Below are positions 1 through 9,748 of a DNA stretch of 64,000 bases, piece by piece. Source of the stretch: Pseudidiomarina indica (GTDB taxonomy: Bacteria; Pseudomonadota; Gammaproteobacteria; Enterobacterales; Alteromonadaceae); NCBI GenBank assembly GCA_029279945.1, contig JAJUHK010000003.1, positions 1-64,000 of the forward strand, read 5' to 3'. Below the pieces are notes generated by a model. It did no database searches, was not told where the DNA came from, and worked only from the letters and a program-made list of their open reading frames with translations. How positions within the stretch are numbered: position 1 is the stretch's first letter; every line of letters begins with the position of its first letter. Both the position numbers and the translations under genes were made by a program.

Positions 1-68
1 ACCGGCATACCGGCTTCGGCTTCTTTTAAAATCGCCACAATTTGGCTTTCAGTCATGCGTTTGCTCAT
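1..68 (-). CDS. IS3-family transposase OrfA, N-terminal fragment
   Basis: The ATG at 68-66 on the minus strand is preceded by a strong AAAGGAG ribosome site. The visible 22 codons begin MSKRMTESQIVAILKEAEAG, which matches the conserved start of IS3-family OrfA helix-turn-helix proteins (K-R-x-T-E-x-Q-I-x-x-I-L-K-E-x-E-x-G). OrfA binds the element's inverted repeats and in this family is usually joined to the DDE integrase OrfB by programmed frameshifting. The gene continues past the left edge, so its integrity cannot be judged. Confidence 0.75.
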   Translation of the reverse strand, partial: MSKRMTESQIVAILKEAEAGMP

Positions 69-139
69 CGTAAAACTCCTTTGGTTTAGTTTAAAAGAAA
101 TTCTACGAGCGAGCTGTATTATTTTATGGGATAGTTACA
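1..139 (-). mobile_element. IS3-family insertion sequence, one end (partial)
   Basis: The stretch reads leftward out of the window and contains the start of an IS3-type OrfA. The probable outer tip is the minus-strand sequence TGTAACTATCCC beginning at 139. It starts with the TG typical of IS3-family inverted repeats and lies about 70 bases before the OrfA start. The interrupted reading frame at 141-284 begins right outside it. The other end and any target duplication are outside the window, so the exact boundary is inferred. Confidence 0.6.
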
Positions 140-140
140 C

Positions 141-284
141 TGGACGAAAAGTCGCAATCAAATATATCGAGCGAAGTTCAATGCGACGGTGATCATCTCT
201 GAAACTGAACAAGGTTGTGAGGTTTATAAAGAGCGCTTGCCTGTCATTTCGACTAAGTCACCTAAGAAAAAATCGGACAAATAA
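141..284 (+). pseudogene. C-terminal fragment of an unknown gene, cut by the IS3 element
   Basis: An open frame from 141 to the TAA at 282-284 encodes about 47 residues (start WTKSRNQ, end SPKKKSDK) and has no start codon of its own. Upstream in the same frame a stop falls at 132-134, inside the presumed insertion-sequence end. The stop codon sits within a strong terminator hairpin, as expected at the end of a real gene. I do not recognise the family. The best reading is the remnant of an island gene interrupted by the insertion; a chance open frame is possible. Confidence 0.4.
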
Positions 285-296
285 AGTCCGATTTTT
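268..296 (+). terminator. Rho-independent terminator
   Basis: A perfect 11-bp stem (AAAAATCGGAC at 268-278 with GTCCGATTTTT at 286-296) has a 7-base loop. The A-run and T-run lie within the stem itself, so it could work in both directions. It overlaps the stop codon of the broken ORF at 141-284. Confidence 0.75.
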
Positions 297-391
297 CCTA
301 CATCAATAGACGACGTTCGGCTCTATCTCAAAACCGTTTCATTGCCTATGCTATCGCTTCGTCAATAGATACATTAACAGAGGAAGGCAAC

Positions 392-562
392 GTGATCACA
401 GTAAACATATCGACTTATAACAGCGAGGATTTTGAGATGGAGATAGCTGCAATGCCCCAGTTAGGGCATTACATCCACTACAATGATCGCATATTTATCA
501 TAGAGAGCGTCATCCACCAAGTGAATCAAAAAACACATCTTAGTGTCATTGAGCTTGTTTAA
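392..562 (+). CDS. Small hypothetical protein (56 aa)
   Basis: A GTG at 392 preceded by GAGGAAGG at 380-387 opens a frame of 56 codons ending with TAA at 560-562. The product is mildly acidic, with no signal peptide or membrane segment; it starts VITVNISTYNSEDF and ends SVIELV. The second half alternates hydrophobic and polar residues like a small beta-rich fold. It sits between the IS3 end and the convergent type ISP gene, within the island. I recognise no family. The good ribosome site and a hairpin just after the stop support it as a gene. Confidence 0.45.
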   Translation: MITVNISTYNSEDFEMEIAAMPQLGHYIHYNDRIFIIESVIHQVNQKTHLSVIELV

Positions 563-574
563 GACCAAGACATT

Positions 575-600
575 AGTGGACTGACGATCATCAGTCCACT
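575..600. terminator. Hairpin between convergent genes
   Basis: A perfect 10-bp stem (AGTGGACTGA at 575-584 with TCAGTCCACT at 591-600) encloses a 6-base loop. It lies between the end of the small plus-strand ORF (562) and the end of the minus-strand restriction gene (610). T-tracts on both sides are poor (CTTTC on the plus strand), so termination strength is uncertain. Its place between two converging stops suggests a shared terminator. Confidence 0.5.
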
Positions 601-609
601 CTTTCACTC

Positions 610-3600
610 CTAAAGCAATTCAAGCTTTGGTAGATTTCGAACGATTTCTTGTGTTCGCAAGCTTACATTAATTACACGCAAGAAGAGTTCTAATGGGTAC
701 TTCGGATTGCCCATCGTCTCGATAGCCCAATCATTCGCATCGTTTACAATTCCTGACTTTTTATCCGTCGTTACGCCCTGACGTTCCATCACCCATTCGA
801 GCGCAGGTTTGCCGTTCACGACGTAGTCAAATGCTTCTGCGGGAATGCCAGCAATTGAAATTTTACTATTATAAGTAACCTTGGATTTGTCTCCTTTGCT
901 TGTGAACTTCATCTTAGTTACATAAAAATCAGATGCCTCACCACCTATAATGCCTTCAGAGGTTATCCTGATATCGCCCACAGAGCTAATTATCGATACC
1001 TGCGTATATAGATCGACGGATTCATAGTTTAAGTGAAGCTGCGCCAAATCTCGTCCAGCCTGAGAAAAAGCGACGAAATCGCGGTGTTTTTTTACGCAAG
1101 GAATACGAGGTAGCTGCTTTGAAAGATTATCCGCATATCGCTCCCGATACATCTCACTATGCAGTAATCCGTATATATAATAGAAAATGTCTTCTTTACT
1201 GACAATTTTGCCTTCATAGACAGAACTGAAATAATTTAATGCATCGTCTGTAATGCCCTCTTTTCGTTCATAGCTAACGCCATGATCCACGTCAACCAGA
1301 TCACTCTTCACCTCTTTCCTATCATAAAGATACAGAGGAAAACATTGTGAGTTGAATTGCAATTGTAAATCAGGCAAGCAATTTGATATTAGGGTTGAAA
1401 AGTTCTTCGCACCAATACCTGTTATCGAAATTACCAAATTTTCTGTATCAACATTCGGAAAAATCTTCGGCATCTGGAGCACCCTTTCATTAAAAGTGCG
1501 ATTAAAATAAACCCAGCGTTTGTTAAAGGGGCGGTATAAGGCTTTTGTCAAGCATTCCTGTTGGTATTCAAAAGTCCGTCCCCTCGATAACTCCTTTTTT
1601 AGATTAACTGACCAACTAATCTTTGTGGGATCTGTGTTAATAAAATCGTTCAGTTTCTTCTCACGTTCTTTAGTGCTTACGCCTTCATACGCCGCATTGA
1701 ATTCAGCTACCTGAGCATTATAAAACTCAATCATACTCTTCATGTTATTTGCGAGTTTTGTTGGACTTGTGTTGTATGCCCAGGCATCTCGGTTAGTCGC
1801 GATACCTAAAGAGAAGTTTTCGAACACCTTTAAATCATTACCTTTTTTATCACCCAATACAATATAAGTGTCGAAAAAAGGGTCTCTTTGATTTAACCAA
1901 TCTCCAAAATTGTCAGGCTCAATAAGCTGCCATCCCACTTGTTCCTCGATACCTTGGATACTGCCGAAGTCAGCAATGATTTCCAGCTTTTGCTCGCGAG
2001 TTAAATAATCACCGATATCGTAATAATGAATCTTACCATGTTCGGATGACTCTGGATTTTTGACTAAAATCGAGATAGCGATTGGAGCTCGACTTCCTGA
2101 GCCAAAGATTTTTCCTCCCTCTTTTCGAGATCTTTCTCCTGATGTTCGTTGATTGCCTCGAAGGTGAAAAATATAAAGACTACTAAACTCGTCTACCAAA
2201 CATTTTCGCAGACCATCAGAGGATCCAGATTCAATAAAGCCTGCGTTGGTTACGAAACCAATCACTCCTCGATCCTTGATTCGGTCAGATGACCAACGGA
2301 TAGCACGAATGTAGCTATCATAAAGACCTTTTGACAAGTTTGCGTCGGATTGCGCCGCATACGTTTCTGTTATCCGACGATCCAATAGCGGATAGTCAAC
2401 ATTTTGGTTATTGTCGTTCTGATCACTTTGACCAATCGAGTAAGGAGGGTTACCGATAATCACACGTATATCCAATTTTTGCTGGCGTTTCCGACGAGCA
2501 CTGTTCTCCTCAAGTAACTCATCTACCAAATCTGGCTTCTCCGTCATTTGAAACGTGTCGGTTAAACAAATCCCTTCGAACGGCTGGTAAAACGATTGAT
2601 CGGCGTCATCATTTTCACCTGCAATATTGTTCGTTAATATCCCGTGATAGGCAGCCTCAATATTAATTGCAGCTATGTAATAAGCCAGCAATACAATTTC
2701 GTTCGCGTGAATTTCATTCTTATACTTTTCAGGTAAACGTTCTTTCGGAATGATACCGCTTTGGAGAAGCCTCGTGATAAACGTACCTGTTCCAGTAAAT
2801 GGATCGAGAATATGCACGTTGGGGTCGGCGAGACTACTGTTCAGCTCTGTTTTAAGCACGTGCTCAACTGAGTGAATGATGAAATCAACAACCTCAATTG
2901 GAGTGTAAACAATTCCCAAACGCTCCGTCATTCGGGGAAATGCATTGCGGAAAAACTTATCGTAAAGCTCAACGACAATGCGCTGCTTACCCTCGGCACT
3001 GTTAATGCCTTCTGCACGCATTTTGACGGATTCATAGAATGAGTTAAGCGTATTGCGTTCTTTATCTAAATGATGCTCGTGAAGCTTGTCTAACACGTCT
3101 TGCATCGCAAGCGACATTGGATTGTGTTTAGCAAAGCTGTATTTTTCAAACAACGCATCAAATACAGGTTTCGTAATGAGATGCTGAGCCAGCATTTCGA
3201 TGATTTCAGCGTCGCTGATGCTGTTATTCAAATCATCGCGAAGTTCCGCTGCAAACGCTTCAAAAGCCGCAATTTCTTCGGTATTGGACGGATCACTTAA
3301 AATCGCAGTGATGCGGTCAATGTGGGTGTTTGCAATTTTCGCAATATCATTCGCCCAGTCTTCCCAGTGATGGCGATTACCACACTTTTTGACGATGGTC
3401 GCATACAATGCCCGCTCAATCTGTCCGACTTCAAACGTCATCTCTGTTTGATGTTGCGCATCATCATTACGACCACCAATCGCACTACCACCTCGTGCTT
3501 TACTTGCTTTTCGTTGAGTTTGTGTTTTTTTCGCAGCTTTTGGTGTGACTTTATCCGAGACTGCAACGACTTCCATTTTGGACGGAATACTGCCGTTAAA

Positions 3601-5601
3601 CTCTAATTTGTTGATCATCGCATCAAAGCGGTCATCGTGAGAGCGCAACGCATTAAGCACTTGCCAAACAACTTTGTATGTCTCGTTGTTATTTAACGCT
3701 TCGTCTGGCTCTACACCTGCAGGAATAACCACAGGCAAAATAACGTAACCCAGTTCTTTACCTTCCGCGCGACGCATTACGCGACCAACTGACTGTACTA
3801 CATCGACCTGGGATGAACGCGGACTTAGAAATAAAACAGCATCCAAGGCTGGCACGTCCACGCCCTCAGACAAGCAACGAACGTTTGAGAGAATACGGCA
3901 CGTGTTCTCTTCCGTGGTTTCTTTAAGCCACGCTAACTTGCCTTCTTTTTCACTGGCGTTCATTCCACCATCGACGTGTTCCACCTCGCATTTCATCGTC
4001 AAAGACGGATCAAGTTGCTTGCGTGGATGTTCTTTGCGGAATTCTTCAATTTCGGCTTCTTGATACTGCTTTACCACAGCACCGAACATCTCTGCAATCA
4101 GCTTAGAACTGACCTTGTGCTTTCTGCCCTTATATTCTTTTTCGATGACTTGGCAAAATGCCACAGCCCTTTTCATTGGCTCGCCACGTTTACTGCCCGC
4201 ATCATACAAACCTTGCTTTGAAAGTGCCTTCCAACAGCCGATGATTTTTGCCGCATCATCCACTTTCAACGAGTTGTCTTCATCGCGTAGGAGACTTTGT
4301 AAGCGTCGGTTGATGTGCTGCTCTTCGACCGCCAATACAATCACCTTGTAATCAACCAAAAGCTTTTCTGATACCGCTTTCGAAAAGTTAATGACAAACA
4401 GCTCTTTCCCATAGAGCGACTCATCATCCATCGAGCACAGCTCAACATTTTCCGTTGCTTTGGCATCTTCCCCATAAATACGAGGGGTCGCTGTCATATA
4501 AAGGCGTTTCTTACCACCGATATAATTATCATCGTGAACACGCACGAATGCGCTCTCTTCCTCACCTTCAAAGGTCGCTCCTGTCGTTCGGTGCGCTTCA
4601 TCACAAATGATGAGGTCAAAATCAGGGATTGGATGTTCACCTGTTTTCTGAGCTTCATTCAGAACCGCAATGGAATGGTAGGTCGAGAACACAACCGTCA
4701 TTGCATCGTCGGAATGATGCTTTGCCATTTGCTTTTGCAACGACGTGGCATTGGTAGTCGCAGGGTACTGCAAATCACTTACACCTGTGATGATACGGTC
4801 ATCATCCTTTGCCCGCTTACCAACAGCACTATCAGAGCAGACTGCAAAACTAATTAAAGGAACTGATGCTTCTTGTGTCCATTCGGTCAGCGTTTGACTC
4901 AGTAATGATAAGCTCGGCACTAAAAATAGGACACGCTTGCCCTTGCCCGCCATTGCCTCAGCAATTTTTAAAGAGGTAAAGGTTTTACCTGTACCACAAG
5001 CCATGATGAGCTTACCGCGATCAGCGGATCCTAACCCCTTCACCACACTAGACAATGCCGATTCTTGATGCGGATAAAGTTCTTTTTGTCGCTTTAAGGT
5101 CGGACGCGTATCTTCTCGATATTGCGACCAATCAATGACACTGTGTTCGAGATGATGGAGATCGATTTTCGAGACAGGTGGATTTTGATTTTCGAGCGAT
5201 TGATGCGCGTTCTCCGTCCACTTATCGGTCGTGGCGACAATTATGCGCTGCGAAAAATAACTTTTACCTGATGCGGTGAAGAAGCTGTCTATATCTGATT
5301 TTTTTATGGTGTAATCTGATGAATAGTTTTTGCACTGAATCGCGTGAAACTGCTTATCAGGGGTCATTGCAACTAAATCAATACCCGTATCTTTTTTGTT
5401 TGCGACCCCTAATTCATCACCGAACTGCTCTACCCAGTCACTGTACGTAAGAACACTTGCATAGAGCTGCTTGTACAAAGGTTCGGTTTTGAAGTATTGG
5501 ATCATCAGCTTTTCAAAACTGGTTCCTTTATCGCGCTCCGTCAACGTTTGGTCACGAAAGTCGGCTAAAAGCTGCTGCAGGTCGGTCATCATTGCCATCA
5601 T
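610..5601 (-). CDS. Type ISP single-chain restriction-modification enzyme
   Basis: This single polypeptide of about 1660 residues should methylate its own DNA site and translocate on and cut unmethylated invading DNA. Domains in order: an Mrr-like PD-(D/E)XK nuclease (Asp75 in GIDLV, then Gln89-x-Lys91); an SF2 helicase-translocase with Walker A ACGTGKT near 201-207, DEAH near 334-337, MTATP near 369-373 and a GRVMRR motif VI near 605; a coupler; an N6-adenine methyltransferase with motif I DPFTGTGTF near 930 and NPPY near 1050; and a C-terminal target-recognition region. Length and order fit the LlaGI/LlaBIII family (about 1580 aa). No motif is missing. The first ATG abuts an AAGGA site with no spacer, so the ATG at 5592 (nine bases from it) may be the real start. 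It is last in an integrase-Res-ISP series on one strand. Confidence 0.9.
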   Translation of the reverse strand: MMAMMTDLQQLLADFRDQTLTERDKGTSFEKLMIQYFKTEPLYKQLYASVLTYSDWVEQFGDELGVANKKDTGIDLVAMTPDKQFHAIQCKNYSSDYTIKKSDIDSFFTASGKSYFSQRIIVATTDKWTENAHQSLENQNPPVSKIDLHHLEHSVIDWSQYREDTRPTLKRQKELYPHQESALSSVVKGLGSADRGKLIMACGTGKTFTSLKIAEAMAGKGKRVLFLVPSLSLLSQTLTEWTQEASVPLISFAVCSDSAVGKRAKDDDRIITGVSDLQYPATTNATSLQKQMAKHHSDDAMTVVFSTYHSIAVLNEAQKTGEHPIPDFDLIICDEAHRTTGATFEGEEESAFVRVHDDNYIGGKKRLYMTATPRIYGEDAKATENVELCSMDDESLYGKELFVINFSKAVSEKLLVDYKVIVLAVEEQHINRRLQSLLRDEDNSLKVDDAAKIIGCWKALSKQGLYDAGSKRGEPMKRAVAFCQVIEKEYKGRKHKVSSKLIAEMFGAVVKQYQEAEIEEFRKEHPRKQLDPSLTMKCEVEHVDGGMNASEKEGKLAWLKETTEENTCRILSNVRCLSEGVDVPALDAVLFLSPRSSQVDVVQSVGRVMRRAEGKELGYVILPVVIPAGVEPDEALNNNETYKVVWQVLNALRSHDDRFDAMINKLEFNGSIPSKMEVVAVSDKVTPKAAKKTQTQRKASKARGGSAIGGRNDDAQHQTEMTFEVGQIERALYATIVKKCGNRHHWEDWANDIAKIANTHIDRITAILSDPSNTEEIAAFEAFAAELRDDLNNSISDAEIIEMLAQHLITKPVFDALFEKYSFAKHNPMSLAMQDVLDKLHEHHLDKERNTLNSFYESVKMRAEGINSAEGKQRIVVELYDKFFRNAFPRMTERLGIVYTPIEVVDFIIHSVEHVLKTELNSSLADPNVHILDPFTGTGTFITRLLQSGIIPKERLPEKYKNEIHANEIVLLAYYIAAINIEAAYHGILTNNIAGENDDADQSFYQPFEGICLTDTFQMTEKPDLVDELLEENSARRKRQQKLDIRVIIGNPPYSIGQSDQNDNNQNVDYPLLDRRITETYAAQSDANLSKGLYDSYIRAIRWSSDRIKDRGVIGFVTNAGFIESGSSDGLRKCLVDEFSSLYIFHLRGNQRTSGERSRKEGGKIFGSGSRAPIAISILVKNPESSEHGKIHYYDIGDYLTREQKLEIIADFGSIQGIEEQVGWQLIEPDNFGDWLNQRDPFFDTYIVLGDKKGNDLKVFENFSLGIATNRDAWAYNTSPTKLANNMKSMIEFYNAQVAEFNAAYEGVSTKEREKKLNDFINTDPTKISWSVNLKKELSRGRTFEYQQECLTKALYRPFNKRWVYFNRTFNERVLQMPKIFPNVDTENLVISITGIGAKNFSTLISNCLPDLQLQFNSQCFPLYLYDRKEVKSDLVDVDHGVSYERKEGITDDALNYFSSVYEGKIVSKEDIFYYIYGLLHSEMYRERYADNLSKQLPRIPCVKKHRDFVAFSQAGRDLAQLHLNYESVDLYTQVSIISSVGDIRITSEGIIGGEASDFYVTKMKFTSKGDKSKVTYNSKISIAGIPAEAFDYVVNGKPALEWVMERQGVTTDKKSGIVNDANDWAIETMGNPKYPLELFLRVINVSLRTQEIVRNLPKLELL

Positions 5602-5704
5602 TCCTTATTATTTTTCATCATTCTTATCCGAGACACTCAACACTTAAAAAGTGGCTTCTCATCAATGGTTCTGGATGTTTACCAAGACGATGTATAGCAT
5701 CATT

Positions 5705-7522
5705 CTATGCGATAGGCTGTTTTATCTCTATGCCTGACATCGACATTTCATCATCACTTTTTTCAAGCTTGCCGAAGCGCTCCGTTTCATCGATAAAATA
5801 GCGAAGTTTAAATTGCCCATCTTTTACTCGCTGGTTGTTTTCATCAACAGGCAAGCGTAATCCACGCCCTAATTCTTGCCGTGCTGCCGTCAAACTACCA
5901 CTTGCGCGTATTTTACAAATTTGGAATACATTCGGGTTATCCCACCCTTCACGAAGTGCCCATTTACAAAAGATAAATCGACATAGGTTTTCAAGCGGAA
6001 GCAACTTGGATTTTGGATTTAAAATCGCATCGCGCTGTTGCAGAATTCTCATATCTTTACTCTGATTATCGCGCGCGAAATACCCCCCGTGAAGCTCTGA
6101 AACATTCGATATGCTCTGCTGCAAATAATCACGATAAAATGGGTCTTGCTCCCTCTCTAACCTTTTGCGCAGCTCTGATAAAAGCATCCGTTCGACTTTT
6201 TCACGCAAACTTTCTTCCCCGAACCATTCGCTTTTCTCATCGCGATAATCGTCAATGTTGCTAATGAAAATTAGCGTAAAGGGTTTGATACGAGGTCTTT
6301 GGGTCAGCAATTGACGTTCTAAATCAAAATGCTTGGCAATCACCTCGTGGAGCATTTGATCTTCGAGGGTTTCGAATGCACTTATATCGAAGGGATTGAT
6401 GGAGTGTCCAATCGGCAAGAACAAGCCATTACTTAGCTCAACTCCTTTTTTGTTGGCTCCGATGATTTCTAGACCTTTCAAGGCGGGATGAGCGAAGGAT
6501 AAATCAGTTTTAGATAATGCGATCGCTTCGCGCATCCCCCACTCGTATAAATGAAAACGCACACTGAGTAGCGGTGTGCCGTTATCGCTAAAGTCGAAGT
6601 TAGAAGACACCAGCCCTCTTGGCATTGCAGAATACAAAAGGTTGACTAATTTAAGCTTCGCAAAGCCTTGCTTCGTCGTCTCAAATCGACACTCTTCAAC
6701 ACCTTTCACCAATCCTAATTCAAAGGCTTTCTGCTCATCCAACTCATAAACCAAATTGGAATATTGTTCGTTAAATGTCGCACCATAGCGGAGGGTGATT
6801 TGTGGTTTTAACCGCTCAATGTTTTGCCACGTTTTTTTCCCCACAGGAAAACGATGTGGCTCATCAATGATGACCACCGATCGCGTACGGGCGATGGCTT
6901 CGATAGGAGTGGCGTTAGCACCATCGAGCAGCGAACAGAGAAACTGTTGTGCAAAGGTAGGTGAATTGAGCATTCCTGCATTAAGCAGAAGAACGTGAAG
7001 CCCGTCATCCCCTGTTGCGGATGCTTCGACAAACGCACGTACAGACGCGGGTAGCTCAGGAGTATCATCTGGTAAGCAACGCTCAGACTGAACCAAGTGA
7101 ACCGTCAATGTTTGACCGAACTCATCACAAAAATGCTGCTTCGCGGCATTACTGGTGATGAACGACATAAACCCTGACTTAATTGCCAGTGTCGGTACCA
7201 AAACAATAAATTTGCTCAGCCCATAAGCTTGGTTCAGCGCAAACATCGTTTTTGTGAAGGTATAAGTTTTCCCTGTTCCTGTTTCCATTTCGACATCAAT
7301 GACGCGTTTCGGAACAATCGTGCGCTTCTCTTTCGAAATCTGAAATCGCTGCTGAACGTCGTGAAGTTGCTGCTCAAAGTCAGCCAAGTTCATTTTGAGT
7401 TGCGGGTTTGCCCGACCCGATGCGTCTGGAGCAAAGATCCCAGGTCGAAAAACCGATACAACGGCATCAACCGCATCGCGTTGATGCGGCTGATGATGGT
7501 CAAAACGTGCCTCAGCGGCCAT
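5705..7522 (-). pseudogene. Truncated type III restriction enzyme, Res (helicase) part
   Basis: The 605-residue frame has the helicase part of a type III Res subunit: an N-terminal FDHHQPHQRDAVDAV segment, Walker A METGTGKT near residue 80, the family-typical DEPH box near 221, and motif VI GRGLRLP near 554. It stops about 40 residues after motif VI, whereas Res subunits usually run 900-1000 residues with a C-terminal PD-(D/E)XK nuclease. No Mod methyltransferase is present. After the TAG the same frame stays open for 26 codons to a TAA at 5624, but those residues do not look like Res. It starts 34 bases after the integrase, with a poor ribosome site. It is probably a decayed remnant; a repurposed helicase cannot be excluded. 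Confidence 0.75.
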
Positions 7523-7556
7523 CGCGGAACATCATTTCTAAAAACCTACCTATTAG

Positions 7557-9632
7557 TTATTGCCACGATGCAATTTTTTCAAGTAAACGCTTATCCGTTA
7601 TTTCCTTAGTAAGATCGGCAAGATATTTTTTACCTTGGAAACGTTTCCACTCACCTGTCGGTAAAAGTGTTTTGGGTAATGCGTAAGGTTTAAGATTATC
7701 AATCACATCCTGTGGCAGCGGCTTAACTTTATCGAGAGCGTGTTTCATCACTTTTAGCGGAACGTGGTCGCCATACAAACCACCGCTTCGCATACTGATA
7801 TCGTGTCCTAAAATCGCACCATAGGTCGTTTCATCAATATAGGCCTTTTTGAGCATATCAGTCAGGCTGTGGCGAAAGCCGTGAAACTTATCCCCTGTGC
7901 GCTTGAAGGAGACCTCTTTAAACGCCAGATTTAGACCTTTTGCGCAGGCATTTGAGTATTTGCCTGATACGGTATAAATATCCCACCATAATTTTGGCGT
8001 TCGATACACCGCCGTTTTGGGATCGGAAGCCGCAGCCTTCACTGTCTCAACGTAGCGAATAAATCCGATCTCAATCAAGTCGTTATGGACAGGTACGCGA
8101 CGATGACTGGGTATATTTTTAAGCGACTTATCATCCCCCCGATCATTAATATCGATGCACCAGATCCCATTTTCTTGCACGACATCGCTCACATCAAGCT
8201 GTGCGATTTCGCTGACACGTGCCCCCGTATAAAGGCACAGAAGTGGCACCCAAAAATAATAACTACGCGATGCTTGTGTGGTGAAAACCGAAGTGGAGAA
8301 AATGGCCTTTAATTCCTCATTGCTAAAACGACGACTTGATTTATTGGCTGCTTCTTGCCTTTTATCGCGTTTTTTCTTCAATGCGGTCAAGTTATCAAAC
8401 GGATTTTCCACAGCGTAGCCTCTCTCAATGGCGTATTTAAAAAAACTTCGATAGTTTTTCAGATAATTTTCGATCCCACCCTCTTGCAAGGTCTTACCCC
8501 ACTTGCGTTGAAGGATCTCTTTAAGTGGTAAGTTTTTTGTATCTTTGCGGTTCCTGCGGTTAGGAGGCAACTGCTTAAGAACTGCAAGCAACTCACACGC
8601 CATCTCGTGCGAAACTTCGTGCACCATCGGATCTTGCGTAAAATACTCGATAAACAGATCCATTGCCGCCTGCGCGTGTGCACGGTTTTGCTTGGCGGCT
8701 AAATGGTCAATCCGCTGCACTAAAAAACTTTTGGCAAATTGACTGAATGTGATCTGGTGTTGGGGCGTTTGTTTGGCTTGCGCAGCAACAGGTGGTGGCG
8801 TAAAGGATTCCAGCATTGTGCTGAGTGAATACAAGTCATTTTCATCATCAATCTGTATATCGCTAAAAACAATTTCATCACCACCGCGATCAATCACGAA
8901 TGACGATGGTTTTCCTGCTTTGTTATCTTTCATCACCTGAATAACGATATGAGTGAGTTGCTCACGCGTAAAGCGTTTTAAAGCACGGTACTCATCATCG
9001 GTCGCTACATCATCGATGGCGTGGATAGGCTGAGCACTATTTTTAGCGCGAACCGACATTCCGCCAAGACTGATACTTTTTAAGATTTCGTCTTTTTTCG
9101 GTTGACGCTGACTGCGCGGTTTAAGCTTCAGTTTCTTAAAATAGAGCTCAGGCTCAATCACGTCCTCTCGTGAGAAAATTTGAGCAATGCTCACCAAGGT
9201 TTCAATTTCATCGGGAGTGTTGAGTTTAAAATCAGACAAAGATACGACTTCACCACAAAACTCACTGTAAAGTTCGCACAAGTCATCAATTTCTTTGCCG
9301 CGCTGAATGAGCGACATCAAGATCCGCGCATTGGTGAGTTGCTGAATATGCTCATCCACTTCCAGTGAGGGTGTGATCTGCTTCAACGATGGTGCTTCAT
9401 CAAGCCAATCATCCATAATTTTTCCCTGCTGTTTGATTTGTTCGAAAAATGTTTGGTAATGGTAATGAAAATATGCCGCAATTCGCGTGGCTTGTCGAAC
9501 ACTTCTTGAACGCGTGGTGAGCCGAACTTCGGCTTTAAATGCAGGAAATAATTTGCGAATGGCAATGGGTGTGATAAGACGGTAGGAATAGATCCCGAAA
9601 CGGTTCTTCACTAAATACGTTGGAATAGACAC
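7557..9632 (-). CDS. DUF6538-type tyrosine recombinase (island integrase)
   Basis: This 691-residue site-specific recombinase should insert and excise the island at the neighbouring ssrA gene. The N-terminus (YLVKNRFGIYSYRLITP, then an R-rich TTRSRSVRQA segment) looks like a DUF6538 arm-binding domain. A central core-binding SAM-like region follows. The catalytic domain carries the first Arg in GARVSEIAQLD near 472, HGFR (H-x-x-R) near 585, LGHD about 20 residues later, and the nucleophile Tyr near 618 in GGLYGDH. The GTG start has an AAAGGTG site at a good distance. The gene begins about 115 bases from the 3' end of ssrA, the usual place for an integrase of an ssrA-targeted island. It looks intact. 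Confidence 0.9.
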   Translation of the reverse strand: MSIPTYLVKNRFGIYSYRLITPIAIRKLFPAFKAEVRLTTRSRSVRQATRIAAYFHYHYQTFFEQIKQQGKIMDDWLDEAPSLKQITPSLEVDEHIQQLTNARILMSLIQRGKEIDDLCELYSEFCGEVVSLSDFKLNTPDEIETLVSIAQIFSREDVIEPELYFKKLKLKPRSQRQPKKDEILKSISLGGMSVRAKNSAQPIHAIDDVATDDEYRALKRFTREQLTHIVIQVMKDNKAGKPSSFVIDRGGDEIVFSDIQIDDENDLYSLSTMLESFTPPPVAAQAKQTPQHQITFSQFAKSFLVQRIDHLAAKQNRAHAQAAMDLFIEYFTQDPMVHEVSHEMACELLAVLKQLPPNRRNRKDTKNLPLKEILQRKWGKTLQEGGIENYLKNYRSFFKYAIERGYAVENPFDNLTALKKKRDKRQEAANKSSRRFSNEELKAIFSTSVFTTQASRSYYFWVPLLCLYTGARVSEIAQLDVSDVVQENGIWCIDINDRGDDKSLKNIPSHRRVPVHNDLIEIGFIRYVETVKAAASDPKTAVYRTPKLWWDIYTVSGKYSNACAKGLNLAFKEVSFKRTGDKFHGFRHSLTDMLKKAYIDETTYGAILGHDISMRSGGLYGDHVPLKVMKHALDKVKPLPQDVIDNLKPYALPKTLLPTGEWKRFQGKKYLADLTKEITDKRLLEKIASWQ

Positions 9633-9691
9633 TGTATCACCTTTGTGGGATAGCAGCGTTTCAAAGGGATAAAAGCGGGTGAAAAGAGAAT

Positions 9692-9736
9692 TTCGCCTTA
9701 AATTTCAATTTTTAAGTTATTGAAAAATAAGGCGAA
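9692..9736. repeat. Long imperfect palindrome between integrase and ssrA
   Basis: Two 18-base arms, TTCGCCTTAAATTTCAAT (9692-9709) and the inverse of ATTGAAAAATAAGGCGAA (9719-9736), pair at 16 of 18 positions around a 9-base loop. It lies between the integrase start and the ssrA 3' end. Neither strand has a proper T-tract after the stem, so it is not a classical terminator. It may be a recombinase arm site or an element regulating the integrase promoter; it might also help end ssrA transcription. Confidence 0.6.
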
Positions 9737-9748
9737 AAAATCGATGTT

